Shown piece after piece: positions 33,812-45,509 of a DNA stretch of 64,000 bases. A program made the translations under genes and the position numbers. The stretch lies in the NCBI GenBank assembly GCA_016618085.1, contig JABLTG010000009.1, forward strand, positions 62,001 through 126,000, given 5' to 3'. How positions within the stretch are numbered: the stretch's first letter is position 1; each line of letters starts with the position of its first letter. This stretch comes from Neovahlkampfia damariscottae. Its lineage: Eukaryota; Heterolobosea; Selenaionea; Neovahlkampfiida; Neovahlkampfiidae. The notes below the pieces were generated by a model. The model saw nothing but the letters and a program-made list of their open reading frames with translations, made no database searches and was not told where the DNA came from.

Positions 33812-33888
33812 AATGAAGTTGAAAAATAATTTTTTTTTTTGTCCAATAAAAATCATTTCTAAAATGGACAACACAAGAAAATAAAGTT
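33812..33888. promoter_or_regulatory. 77-bp divergent promoter with CCAAT
   Basis: CCAAT at 33843-33847 between the RRM gene (minus) and the ZYG11-like gene (plus). A short ATG frame at 33863 (MDNTRK) could be an upstream ORF. Confidence 0.45.
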
Positions 33889-35901
33889 ATGGAAGAAAGT
33901 GAAAATAACAAAAAAAAACAAAAATCTACTTTAGAAATACTTTGTATTAAAATGATTTGTGTTGATATGGAAGAATATGAAAAAGATGATTTTTATATTA
34001 AAACACTACCAAATTGTTTAAAACAAGGTAAAAAAGAAAAGTATTGACAAAAAAAGAACTTTTACATCACTTATGCAAAACAAAATCCATGACTTTTGAT
34101 TTACTTGAACAGTTCAAAGAGAGTCCAATAACTCGTTTGAATTTATCATTTTGTGGAAGAGTTTCAAATGAATGGATATCAATTATAAGACAAATGAAAT
34201 TGGAACATCTAAATTTATCTCATTGTCTGATATCAAACGAAGGTATAAATAAATTTCGACGAACAAAGAGAGATGAAAAAAATTTAAAGAAAACAACAAA
34301 TCAATCACCTTCTACATCACCAGTAATAACAGGAGATACAACTTGGACTCAATCTCATTTACCATTGATACAATATCCAATTACAAATAGTTTAACTAAT
34401 TTGAACTTGAGTTATAATGGAATTATTGATGAAAACTCAATAGAAACTATTTCAAAATATTTCAAAAATTTAAAAATGTTATCTATTGAAGGATGTTTAA
34501 ATATCAATAATAATTCATTAAAACAAATTGGAAAGAGATTAACTAATTTAATTGGATTAAATTTAAAAGGTTGCGAAAAAATTACATCCAAAGGAATTAA
34601 AGATTTAATACCTTTATTAAATTTAGAAGTTTTAAATTTAAGTCAATGTTCAAAATTAGATTCAAATATAAATAAGTATTTAATTGAATTTAGGAAATTA
34701 GTTTATCTAAATTTGAAATGGAACGAAAAAATAAATTCTTTAAAAGGAATAAGAGAATTAAAAGAATTGAGAACATTAGATATTTCAGGATTAATTCAAT
34801 TAAGAGATCATTCTTTTTTGAGAAATTTAAAAAACTTGACTAGTCTAAATATATCAAAAACAAACTTGAATCAAAATGGTATTGATTCGTCTTTTGAAAA
34901 TTTGATAAATTTAAAATCAATAGATTTTAGTTTTTGTTCAATTTCAAATGAAAATTTAATTTTAATTTTAAAAAATTTAAAGGAATTAAAAGATTTAAAT
35001 TTAACAAAAACATTGATTGAAGATGATTTGTTGGATTTTTTATCAAATGAAAAATGTTTTAATGAATTGAAATCTTTATCAATTTCTTCTTGTAAATATA
35101 TTACAGATGAATCTTTTAAACATTTTGAATCTTCAAATTTTCAAAATTTAAATTATTTAAATATTTCCTTTTTAAAACATATTTCAATTGGCTTTCAATT
35201 TTTGGAATCTTTGAAATTGACAATTTTAGATCTTAAAGGATCAATTTCAAATGAAAATCTAAAATATTTTCAAAATTTATTCAAAAATCAACAAAATTCA
35301 ATTGAAGCACTTTATTTGAATTTCAATTTTTTGGATGAATATTTTTGTGAGCAAATTTCAAAATTGAGATTTTTAAGAAATTTAGATTTATCAAATACAA
35401 ATATAAATGATAATATGATGATAAATTTTCATCAATTGACTCATTTAAAAAAGTACTAATTGAATATTATTTTTAACGAATCAAAGTTTATCATTAAGTT
35501 CTTGTGAAAATTTAACAGATGACGGAATTTTAAAATTCAAATTCAATTCTGAGTTGGAATATTTTGATTTATCAAATACAAGAGTAACTGATGAATCAAT
35601 GAAATTATTTTCAAATACTCTTTCAAGAGTTTACAATTTAAATTTAATGGGATGCAGAAATATGAAAGATTCTTCAATGAAATATCTAAAAAAATTTGAA
35701 TTTTTAAATTGTTTGAATATTTATGATATAATCATTTCTGATGTTGGAATTCAATATTTAAGTGAAATCAAAAGATTGGCAACTTTGAAAATTGGTATTT
35801 TTGAAAATTTGATAACAGAAAATGGATTTGATATGTTTCATGAAGATTTCCCAAATTTAGTTTATTTGAGAACAAAATTAATTGTTGAAAAAAGAAAATG
35901 A
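33889..35901 (+). CDS. Leucine-rich-repeat protein, ZYG11/ZER1-like
   Basis: Three exons (33889-34027, 34057-35452, 35487-35901), introns 29 and 34 nt, 649 aa. The N-terminus (TLEILCIKMICVDMEEYEKD ... TLPNCLKQELLHHLCKTKSM) resembles the start of ZYG11/ZER1-type or VHL-box Cullin-2 adaptors: a short helical element, then LPxxLxxxLLxxL. More than 20 cysteine-containing or RI-like LRRs follow (LTSLNISKTNLNQNGIDSSF, LRNLDLSNTNINDNMMINF and others). Role inferred: substrate adaptor of a cullin ligase. The splice joins restore KQELLHHLC and LTHLKNLSLSSC, so the model is solid, but the functional label is tentative. Confidence 0.75.
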
Positions 35902-35925
35902 TCATTTTAAAGAATGAAGATAATA

Positions 35926-37830
35926 TTAAAAATTCAAATTTTGTAAAGGTTGATCTTTTGGATGTTCAATAAAATATTGGAATGGTATTGTAATTTCTTC
36001 ATTTCCTTTTAATGTTACTAACCATTCAACATTATTATTTTCTTTCAATTCAAAGTAGTTTACTATTTTTCCATGATAATTTAAATATTCTAATTTATTT
36101 CCACTTCCTCCTTGTTTCAAATTTGGATGAATTAACATAACTTTAATTGATGATGTTTCTGTCTTTGGTAATTGATCAAGAACAAGAATTTCAATCTGAA
36201 GTGTTAAAAAAAAATGAATCAACTTATACCTTTTGAGATTTTGTATTTTTGATAGTAATTGATCTTTTAATCAAATGTTTTGATTGTTTTGTAAAGAAAC
36301 CTGATTGAGATGTTAATTTTTGTGGTTTGTCATATTCAATTTTAATAGATGGATCAATACCTAAATATGTTACAAATTTTTCATTCAAATTGATATTCTT
36401 TTAAACTATTAGAATTTGTATTCAATTTTACATTTAATTTTGAAGTTGAAATGAAATCATTATCAATATAAACAGAAACAGGTCCTTCTAATAAACAAAA
36501 GTTCGTATTATTTGTTGTTGTTAATTTCATATAAGATTTCTTTTCTTTTTTTGGCACTGTATAATACATAAGTTCATATTTCAAATTTGAATTAGTAAGT
36601 TTAATTTTATGAAATGTTTCATCTGAAGGTAAATTTGACATTGATTCAATATGAAAATTAGAAAAAGATACTCCACTTGAAGATATATTACCTTTTGATT
36701 CTTTTTTTATAATATCACTTTGTTGTTGAATAGATTCACTTGATAAAAGTTTATCAAATAAAGTTGGTCTGTATTGATATGAAATATTCTTCTTTTTTAA
36801 TTCAGGTGGATGACAATTAAGTGCTGTATCAACAGATGAAAGAGTGACATGAACATCTTTCCAATTTTCACCTGTATTTTGTTGAATTTCAGCAAAATAA
36901 TATAATTGTAATTCTTCTTTTTTTGTATTCAATCTTAGATCATAATTTGATTTCCATGAACAATTTGGATTTAAATAAGATAATTCTAAACGAAATTTTC
37001 CATCTGATTCAGTTTCTAATTTGATAACCATTTTCCAATTTATTTCTTGATGATACATTTCTTTTTCATTTTCAGTGATTTTCATTGATATTATTAATAA
37101 TTCTTCTTTTAATTCTTTTTTTTAAAATAATTTTAATTTTTTTTTTTTTCAGTTGATTTTACCTTTCTTTTTTGAATTTAATTTATTCAATTCTTCATCT
37201 ATAGATTCATATATTTTATCTGATTTACTTAAAAAATCATCCAGATCTTCTTTTAGATTTTTTTTTTAATTTTTACTTTGAAGTGATTCTTTTGAGAATG
37301 TTTTTTTCCAATTAATTTGATATTCTTGTTCATCTTCACTTTTTTCATCTTCACTATCAGATGCGTCATTATTTGAAATGTAGTGAATTTGAACTGAAGT
37401 CATCCCTTTAGAAACTAATTGAAATTTTGATAATTTTTGGTTCAAATGAGTAATAGAATTATTGATATTTGTAATTTTCAAATCAATGGATTTCTTTTGA
37501 TTCTTTAAATCTTCTATTACTTTTTCAATTTCTTTTATTTTTTTTTCGTCTAAGTTTTTGGTATAACTATGAATTGAACTTTCAAGGAGATTCCCTTTTC
37601 CAAAAGACTTACAACTGAAACTTTGAAAGTTTATACTTTGAGGGATTTCTAAAATATCAATTGTAAGCTCAGATTTTTCTAAGTTATTAGAAAACGAGTG
37701 TTCAAAAAAAAGTACTTTTTAAATTAAAATCAAAAGATCTTGTTATTAAAGCAGATGATTTATAAATGAGAACAGTGTCTATTGTTGAATTTTTAAAAGT
37801 TTCTTCAACATCAACTTTGTCTTGAGTCAT
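35926..37830 (-). CDS. DUF4139/DUF4140-type protein
   Basis: Six exons (37830-37716, 37678-37277, 37249-37163, 37114-36432, 36397-36230, 36195-35926) give 574 aa. The layout is the eukaryotic DUF4139 family: an N-terminal DUF4140 domain (DTVLIYKSSALITRSFDF), a central coiled coil (IKEIEKVIEDLKNQKKSIDL), and a C-terminal beta-rich domain with LELSYLNPNCSWKSNYDLRL, NTGENWKDVHVTLSS, and NEKFVTYLGIDPSIKIEYDK. Family function is unknown (bacterial relatives are called mucoidy inhibitors). The acceptor at 36398 is preferred because it restores LNNINLNEKFVTYLGID. An acidic loop (SDSEDEKSEDEQE) sits in the middle. A 55-bp divergent promoter links it to the USP gene. Confidence 0.85.
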
Positions 37831-37885
37831 AAATTAATGAAATGGTTTTGATTGGATAGAAATTCAACTGAATTTTAATTGAACA
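37831..37885. promoter_or_regulatory. 55-bp divergent promoter with ATTGG
   Basis: ATTGG at 37851-37855 between the DUF4139 gene and the USP12/46-like gene. Confidence 0.5.
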
Positions 37886-39159
37886 ATGTTTTCTGGTTTT
37901 TTTCAAAAATTGGGAATAGGAACAAAAGAAGAAAAAGTTGATGGAATTCATTACTTTGGTTTTGAAAATGTAAAATAAAAATAATTTTTAAAAAAAAAAC
38001 GAAATAGTTTGGAAATACTTGTTACTGTAACAGTGTACTTCAATGTCTATATTTTTGTGTACCATTAAGAATAAAATTAATAGATTATTATGAAAAAGAA
38101 CATGAAACGTTTGAAAAAAATCCAAATTTATTGAATTCATTATCGGAATTATTTTATACTTTAGATGTATTAAAAAAAAAAACAGGTTCAGTTATTAATT
38201 AAATTAATAAATAGGATCTTACTCACCTAAAAAATTTATTGATCAACTCAAAAAAGATAATGGTAAATAGAGTATTTAAAATTTTAAAAGTTCAAAAAGA
38301 AATTTTCAAAGGAGCAACTCAACAAGATGCACAGGTAAATTAAATATATATTTTAATAAAATCAAAGGAATTATTAAATTTTTTATTGAACACAATTGTT
38401 GAACTTTTGAGTACAAAAAAAGAAGATAATTTTATACATGAATTATTTGAAGGAAAGTTAACAAATTTAACTAGATGTATGTGTTGTGAAACTACATCAA
38501 GTAGAGATGAATCATTTTTAGATTTATCAATTGATATCAAAAGAAATACATCATTAACTTTTTGTTTAAATAACTTTTCATCTATTGAAACAATGAAAGG
38601 ACAAGATAAATTTTATTGTGAAGAATGTTCATCATTACAAGAAGCACAAAAAAGTTTAAAAATTAAAAAATTACCAAAAGTTTTAGCTCTTCATTTAAAG
38701 AGATTTAAATTTTCAGAAAAATTATCTGCATTCAAAAAAATATCAGATAGAGTAACATTTCCATTTGAATTGAAAATTGATAATGTGGTAAAGTATTTTT
38801 TTTTTGTTCATTAAAAATTTAAGATTGAAAATGAAAATATTAAATTTGAATTATTTGCAATTGTGATTCATATTGGATCATCTCCAAATTATGGTCATTA
38901 TAAAGCTTTGATTAAAACAAATGGAAATTGGTTTGATTTTGATGATACTAGAGTTACTTTAGTGGACGAAAAATATGTACAAAGTTTTTTTGGTTTTCCT
39001 CAAGAAGATTTTGAAGGGAAATCAGAAACAGGTTATATTTTATTTTATCAAAATGAAAAATATAATCAAATATCAAATTATTCTAAAAATGAAGAATTGA
39101 ATGAAGAAGATATTGAATTTGAGAAAATTGAGAAAAATGATGAAAAACTGAAAGAATAA
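37886..39159 (+). CDS. USP46: Ubiquitin carboxyl-terminal hydrolase, USP12/46-like
   Basis: Six exons (37886-37969, 38008-38185, 38215-38262, 38291-38334, 38368-38787, 38824-39159), introns 28-38 nt, 369 aa, like human USP12/46. [17 protein letters not shown] holds the catalytic Cys, [16 protein letters not shown] is the QQD motif, and CMCC ... CEEC the zinc site. [16 protein letters not shown], then [20 protein letters not shown] (catalytic His) and [14 protein letters not shown] (Asp/Asn) complete the peptidase C19 fold. In animals and fungi these enzymes act with WDR48 and WDR20 in deubiquitination of PCNA/FANCD2 or endocytic proteins. The C-terminal 40 residues are charged ([18 protein letters not shown]). 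No essential residue is missing. Confidence 0.95.
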
Positions 39160-39195
39160 AATTTATTTATTTTTAGAATATTTGAACCAATAAAA

Positions 39196-39856
39196 ATGAT
39201 TGAAGAAATTTATTTTGAAACACAAGAAGAAAAGTCATCATCATGTTTTATTCGTGCTATGAATAATTATTTTCAAAAAAAGTATATAAATGATGAAATG
39301 TTTCAAAAACTAAAAGGGAATATGAAGGATTTTGAAATTCAAAACGAAAAAATTTCATTTTCGTTTTTTGGTGATGATAAACCATTTGAATCAACAGAAA
39401 GTGATACTTATGATTACTTTGAAATTCATTCGTTTACTACAAAAGACATGTTTCTTGAAAATATTTTCAAAACAAAATGCGAACAATTAAGTCCAAATGA
39501 TGCTTTATTTCTACTTGAACATCAATTAAATGGAAATAAAATAGTATATAAACAACATAGATTCTTTCATAGGTAATATTGTAAAATTATTTTAATCACT
39601 ATTCATTAGGTATGCAAAAGAGAATGATCCAAAAAGATTTATTGAGATTTTGAAAAAAAACTCAAAAATAAATAAAATATATTTTTGTAGAATTGAAAAA
39701 GATAAGAGTCATGCATTTTGTTCAGTCAACTTTAATGATAATTGGTATTTATTAGATAGTTTAAAAGAAAAACCAAAAAAAATGAATTCTATTGAAGAAT
39801 TATTTGAAATTGAAAATGCAGGAATAGCATCAATTATGATTGTAAATAATTTATAA
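39196..39856 (+). CDS. Josephin-like cysteine protease (putative deubiquitinase)
   Basis: Two exons (39196-39572, 39610-39856), intron 37 nt, 207 aa. SSSCFIRAMNNYFQKKYIND resembles the Josephin catalytic-Cys helix (C-x2-H/R-x-x-N-N). Near the C-terminus KSHAFCSVNFNDNWYLLDSL resembles the catalytic His strand and W-x-L/N-D-S block, followed by KEKPKKMNSIEELF. Josephins cleave ubiquitin chains (ataxin-3 family). The usual QLCAQH start is not strict here, so another papain-like fold (for example C65/C85) is possible. It follows the USP12/46 gene in tandem by 36 bp, with CCAAT 9 nt before the ATG. Moderate confidence in the family, high in the gene model. Confidence 0.6.
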
Positions 39857-39965
39857 ATTCAATTTTTTTTTTCACTTTTTCTTGTTGACCAATAAAACGA
39901 GTTTCCAATTTCTCTTCACTATTTTAAGAATACAAAACGCGTGGAAGTTTTTAAAAACAAATATA

Positions 39966-41953
39966 ATGAAAAGAATAAATTCAAATGAGTTGATAGAAGA
40001 ATCACCTGAAATCAAAAAAGTGAGAAGAAATCATGAAATTGAAACTATTGAAGAAATAATTTCAAATGAAAAAAAATATCTTTCAGAAGAAGAAAAGATT
40101 GGTATAACACAATTCTTAAATTCAAACACAAAATTTTTTGGATTTATGAAAAAAAATTATTATGATTTTATTGTGAATGAAGTTGATTTAGAAAAAAATG
40201 TTATAAGGTTAACAACAGAAGAATTACCAAAAGAAATGATAAAAAAAAAAGAAGAAAAAGAAGAAAAATCATTAAATGAAGAAGAATTAAAAACTTATTT
40301 TGACATTGAAACTATTGAAAAAATTAAGAATTTCCATGAAAAAGAGAAAGAATGTTTGAAAAAATTTAAAGAAACCAATTTAGTAGAAAATGATTTTATT
40401 TTGATACCATATCTTAATGAAAAAGAAAAAAGAAAACAACTTCATAATGTATTCAAAGATATTTTAGAAAGTGATGTTTTTGAAAAAAATGATGAAAAAT
40501 TTATTAGATTAAGATATCTTTCAATTTTGAATGCAAATAAGAAAAGAAGAGATATACAAAGATTTCAATCAAGATCAACTTGGTTTGTTTTTCAAATATT
40601 TTTAATTCTTTTTTTAGGCCAAAAGATCTTCCTGAATATTTACAATTTACTCTTTATAAAGAAAATAAAGACACTTCAATGTGTTTAAATGATATTTCTT
40701 TTAAATTAGGATTTAATATTAAAGTATTTTCTTGGGCTGGAACAAAAGATAAAAAAGCAATTACAACTCAAAGAATAACTGCATATAAAGTTGATCCAAT
40801 GAAATTTGGAGATTTGAAAATAGAAAATTTGAAAATTGGTGATTTTAAACATGTCAATGAGAAATTAAATTTAGGTATATATTATAATTCAAACTAAAAA
40901 ATAGGTGATTTATATGGAAATGAGTTCACAATTGTGTTGAGAGATATTTCAAATTCAATTTCAAATGAACAAATAGAATCAGGTGTCAAAAATTTAAATC
41001 AAAATGGTTTTATAAGTATGATAATAATCATCTAACTTTTGTAGATTGTAAATCAAATTTTACTCTAACTTTTTTAGATTTTGGAAGACAAAGATTTGGA
41101 ATGAATTTTGATATTCCAACTTACAAAGTTGGTATTCATGTTTTAAAAAATGAATGGGAAAAAGCCATTTATTATTACTTAAAATCAAAAACTAATGATA
41201 AAATATCAAAAGTTGTTGACGATTTTTTTGATGAAAAAATATCAGCCAATGATGCATATCATAAATTACCAAAATTTATGAAAGATGTTAATAGTATTTT
41301 TTATTGTTATAGAAAAAGTTCAAATGATCATTTTAATGCATTTCAATCATTACCAAGAAATATGAGAGTTATGTTTCTTCATTCATATCAAAGTTTAATT
41401 TGGAATAAAATTGTTTCAAAAAGAATTGAAAAATATGGTACAAAGTTAATAGAAGGTGATATAATTGAAATTGGAAATGAAAAAATTAAAATATTAACCA
41501 AAGAAGATTCATTTGAAAAATATTCAATTTTTGATTTAGTATTCCCATTACCTGGGTGTGATGTTGAATTTCCAAAAAATGAATTTGGTATTGATTTTTA
41601 TAATGAATTATTAAAACAAGATGAAATAACTTTAAAAGATTTTGAACATCATCATAAGTATTTTTTATTTTTTTTTCGTTTTTTTAATATTTTAAAGAGC
41701 TTATATTTGTCATGGTACTTATAGAAGAGTATTTTCAAAACCTGAAAATTTAAGATTTACTATTAAGAATTATGTAAACGAAAATGATCGTTTCGTTATT
41801 TCAAAAGATATTCAAAAAATTGTTGAAGATTTTCAAATTGATGATGAGAAAATTGAAGATTTGAAAAGGGCATTGATATTAAGTTTTGTATTACCATCAT
41901 CTTCATACGCGACAATGTTGATGCGCGAACTACAAAATACTGCTTCTTTATAA
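39966..41953 (+). CDS. PUS7: Multisubstrate pseudouridine synthase 7 (TruD family)
   Basis: Six exons (39966-40582, 40618-40874, 40905-41015, 41045-41047, 41078-41657, 41698-41953) give 607 aa. Key blocks: FFGFMKKNYYDFIVNEVDLE (N-terminal fold), FSWAGTKDKKAITTQRITAY (catalytic region with the active Asp of TKDK), GNEFTIVLRD, GFINYFGRQRFG, LPGCDVEFPKNEFG (core), and CHGTYRRVFSKPENLRF. The enzyme isomerises U to pseudouridine in tRNA, snRNA and mRNA in the nucleus. GFINYFG is completed only if a 3-nt exon (ATT, 41045-41047) lies between two introns of 29 and 30 nt. The middle holds a long charged insertion (KKKEEKEEKSLNEEE). ATG is the only start in the upstream open frame. Confidence 0.94.
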
Positions 41954-42000
41954 GCCAATTAAAAAAATTTTTCCTCATAATTACTTGAACAAAAAAATAT

Positions 42001-42267
42001 TCATTTTTCATCAATTAATGATATTTTGTTGAAATAAATTTGAAGTGCTTCAGTGTATGTATGTTTGGTTATTGAACAATTCTTCACTGCATCAATACAA
42101 TGTTCAAATGTTTCTTTTATTTGTTCTTGAGGTATACCCCTATCGCTCATATCTTTCATTGTTGTTAGTGAATGACTGAGCAAGGTGTGATCTATTGAAA
42201 TCAAAGTATGTTCATTTTTGATTGACTTCAATTGACTGGTTGTTTTATCTTCATTTTTTGTAGACAT
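42001..42267 (-). CDS. Small hypothetical protein (88 aa)
   Basis: Intronless from ATG 42267 (the frame is open further upstream but contains no earlier ATG). MSTKNEDKTTSQLKSIKNEH starts a helical protein with FEHCIDAVKNCSITKHTYTE; the C-terminus reads LQIYFNKISLIDEK. No domain is recognised; it resembles small coiled-coil subunits of trafficking complexes only in composition. It diverges from the 303-aa SKL gene with 82 bp between ATGs. A CCAAT box at 42347-42351 lies there, though it is nearer the other gene. Confidence 0.45.
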   Translation of the reverse strand: MSTKNEDKTTSQLKSIKNEHTLISIDHTLLSHSLTTMKDMSDRGIPQEQIKETFEHCIDAVKNCSITKHTYTEALQIYFNKISLIDEK

Positions 42268-42349
42268 TTTGAATTCTAATTTATTTTGTTCAGTCAGAAA
42301 TGTTTTGTGGTAGCCTTTTGTGATCAGCACTACTGAAATATTTGCACCA
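42268..42349. promoter_or_regulatory. Divergent promoter with CCAATG overlapping the downstream start
   Basis: CCAAT at 42347-42351 shares its last two bases with the plus-strand ATG at 42350-42352. The 82-bp region serves the 88-aa and 303-aa genes. Confidence 0.45.
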
Positions 42350-43294
42350 ATGAAATCACTGAATTTATCAACAGAGGTTGAAATAAAACACTGTTTTGAC
42401 AAGAAAGAATTATTGACAAAACTTAAAGAGTAAACTATTTAAATATTTATACCATGAAAAAGAGATATTTCAGTGTTGGAGATTGATCAGAAATGCATCA
42501 ATATTTTGAATGAAGAAGTTGAAAACAAAAAAATAGACATTTTAAAAGAAATCAAGAATAAATCTAAAACTATTACTAATTTTAAATACAAAATAACACT
42601 ATTTAACTTTTTAACTTATTTAAAGACCATAAAAAATACACAAGAAATTTTAGTTCTTTTTGTGTTGTACTATTTGAATGAAATCAAAAAAGAAAATCCA
42701 AATCATCAAAAAATTAAGATAATTTATTTGTCTTTGAGGAAATCATTTGACATTTTTAAACATGAAAATGAAAATAATCATTTTTCAAAATTTAAACTAT
42801 TTTCAATTTATGCAAGTATCATAAAAATCAATCAACTTATTTTTTCGATTTTATTTAACAAGTTCAAAAGTTTATCATCTTCTGAAGAAGACAAAAATTT
42901 AAAAATTTCATTGTTAAGTTTAACATTTGGTTCAACTATTAGTTCTATTCCAATTTCTAAATTGATTTCAAATGAGGAAATTGAAACTAATTTTATCAAG
43001 AAAATATCAATAATTTTAACTTTTAATTCATTTATTGGAATGTTTTTAATTTATTTTTCTCAATTTTATTTGGTAGAAGAAATTTTGAAATATTTGAAAA
43101 AGAAATGGTATTTTTCGTTTTTTAAAGAATACTTTAGAAATTTGAAAACTTTAAATTTAACTGAATTATCAATTGCCTTTTCATTTTTGATCTTCTCCAA
43201 ATTTTATTACAAACCAACAAAACATGAAAATTTATATTCAAATTTTATTATAATTTTGGATAAATTAATTTTGAACAACTTATCAAAATTATAA
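42350..43294 (+). CDS. Putative peroxisomal protein with C-terminal SKL
   Basis: Two exons (42350-42429, 42463-43294; 33-nt intron) give 303 aa. The protein is helical and Lys/Ile-rich with two or three hydrophobic stretches (FNSFIGMFLIYFSQFYLVEE, SIAFSFLIFSKFYY). It ends LDKLILNNLSKL, a textbook PTS1 (SKL) peroxisomal import signal. It has no signal peptide. Hydrophobic helices plus SKL suggest a peroxisome-associated protein of the PEX11 type, but I cannot match a family. The donor/acceptor pair chosen (AAAGA|GTAAAC..GAAAAAG|AGAT) keeps the frame. The SKL could also be chance (about 1 in several thousand C-termini). Confidence 0.5.
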
Positions 43295-43296
43295 AA

Positions 43297-45296
43297 TTAA
43301 TTTTTCAAATCTCTGTTATCATTAAATTCATGAAATAAATCATTTTTTTTTGGTTTAATAAAATTTCTAAACAAAAAAAATATTAAAAATAAAAATATAA
43401 AGTAGAGTAAAATATAATAATACTTCACTTTATGATGATGTCTACGTTTATCATGACCATCTTTCTTATTTTCTATTTTATCCAACCATTCATTATGAAC
43501 TTGATTTGGATTTTTCATTATCGTATTTTTCAAAATTTTTGATGAAAAATCTAATTTATTTGATTCATAAAATTCTTTAAACATCATAAAATAATGTGAT
43601 CCTAAAGCGTGATAATTATATTCCTATTTTTGAACAAATTAATTTTTTCCAGTAAATATTGTACCTGAGGTGGCCAATAAGGACACAGTTTTGTTGTACC
43701 TTTTGGATGAGGCAAATGACAAATAAAAAACTTTTTCCAAACATAAAATTCAAAACCTGAAATATGAGTAGTCAATGTTTGTTGTAATTTATCCCTTCCA
43801 CAACCGACAAACCTTTCAGAAAATAAAGGCATTGACGAAGGACCAATAAAATAAGGTTCAAAATGTAACATTGTATGCCAGTTTACTTTATAAAATTCTT
43901 CATTATTATTCTTCTCCCATCTATTAAAATCAACATAAAATTGAGAATTATAAGGTATCCTTTCAACAATTTTATTTTTTTTCAAATTTAATAAATCATT
44001 TCTATCTTTTGGATAGATATTTTTATCTTTTGTCAAGTAACCTGGTAAAATTAAAACTACTTTTCTTTTTGAATTTAATTTTTTCAAAATATCACTTTTA
44101 AAAAACATATTTAATGATATTACATTGTTTTTTTTACTTTAATTTTCCATCTGCAATCTCATCATACAAATTTGAAGGTACAATAAAATCACAATCAATA
44201 TATAAAACATAATCTTTTTTCATTTAATAGATTTAAATTAGTACCTGTTTTTGAATATTTTCTTGCAATATTTCTCAAATAATTCACTGGATAACTATAA
44301 GGTACATATTTTTCACCAGATCTTGGATTATCCAATTGTTTATAATTCAAATTAAATACTAAATGAATGGTTGTAAATCTTCTAAATGATTTATTTTCAA
44401 TCCAAAATTTTTGAAGTTTTTTAAATTCTTCAAAATTTTGAATATAAATTGATGCTGAAATTGGACCATTATAAATATTTGTTGTTTTTAATAAATACTC
44501 TAATCTATCAACTGATAATTGTGTTACTATGGTTAATTCATTCTTTTTTGGTTGAATTTCACTTTGAAAATAATTTGATTTTAAAAAGAAATCTTGTGTT
44601 GTTCTTTCTAAATATCTTTGTGATGTACAATATTTTGTTTCTTTTTTTAAATTATTTGAAATTAATTTGATCGAAAAGGAATCTAAATAAATTTCAAACT
44701 TTTCTTTGAAATCAAAGATACCAAAACTAATAACAATATTTTCTATTTTTTTTAAATAAGGAACAAGTAAACAACTTCGTTTCCAATCTTTCATTTTTTT
44801 GTATTCTTTTTCTATTGGATAAAACCAAATTGGTAATATTGTTCCATCTGTATATTTTATGTTTATGTACATTACAATTTTCCCTTTTATATCTCTTGGA
44901 TTCATTTCTGAAATCAAATAAGAAAATGAAATTAGAATATTTTTTTTTTCGTTTTTTTGATCCGATTCTTTCAAAAATATAGCTTGAACAAGACCAGGTC
45001 TTTTATCATAAGGACCTTAAATTTTAGAAATGAATTTAATTTATACCATGAGGTTTATTAAATAAAATTGAACTTTTATCTTTTGAACGTTCTCCATTTA
45101 ATAAAATAGGTGTTGGTGTTTTATAAACAATATCAGGTTTTGTAAAGTCAACCTCTTTATCATATCCAGATGTTGTATACCAATCTTTTAATTTATTTTC
45201 AAAATTGCCATTTGAGATTAATTCAATATTTTCGGATTTAATGAAGTGTATCACTGATATTGTCAGTATAAGTATGAAAATAAGTCTTGTTTTCAT
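43297..45296 (-). CDS. LARGE/B4GAT1-like glycosyltransferase (GT49)
   Basis: Five exons (45296-45047, 45015-44245, 44213-44138, 44094-43665, 43623-43297), introns 31-43 nt, 617 aa. MKTRLIFILILTISVIHFIK is a signal peptide. Residues 22-230 form a beta-rich carbohydrate-binding-like region (LISNGNFENKLKDWYTTSG). The GT49 domain follows: ELTIVTQLSVDRLEYLLKTT, GPISASIYIQNF, YSYPVNYLRNIARKYSKT, YVLYIDCDFIVPSNLYD (DxD), HFEPYFIGPSSMPLFSERFV and CHLPHPKGT. Family members add glucuronic acid or xylose to O-mannosyl glycans. A C-terminal membrane helix (YYYILLYFIFLFLIFFLF) makes this a type I membrane version, unlike animal type II enzymes. Confidence 0.85.
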
Positions 45297-45509
45297 TTCT
45301 AATCTCTTTTCTGTTTATTGAACCTCCAACTTTGGTGCTAACGTTTTTTTGTTTGACCAATAAGAGCTTTGTTGGAAAAAGAAATTGTTGAAAATGAAAT
45401 TAAAAAACTGCAAACTATTGCAGGTACTTTAAAAATGACAAGACAGTTTGATCAAATTCTATTGGACAGATATTTTGTCCTGTAAAATTAGAAACTACAA
45501 AAGAGGAGA
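45297..45509. other. Intergenic region, divergent GT49 / coiled-coil genes
   Basis: 213 bp. CCAAT at about 45357 and ATTGG at about 45470 serve the two flanking genes. A frame from about 45356 to 45483 (reading LEKEIVENEIKKLQ) is open but has no ATG at its start and no linked exon; I see nothing else. Confidence 0.35.

Noticed and set aside
42268-42402. N-terminal extension of the 88-aa gene up to 42402
   Set aside because: The upstream frame has no ATG; the region is the divergent promoter and first exon of the plus-strand gene.
45356-45483. Open frame reading LEKEIVENEIKKLQ upstream of the 64-aa gene
   Set aside because: No ATG at the start and no linked exon; it overlaps the promoter region.
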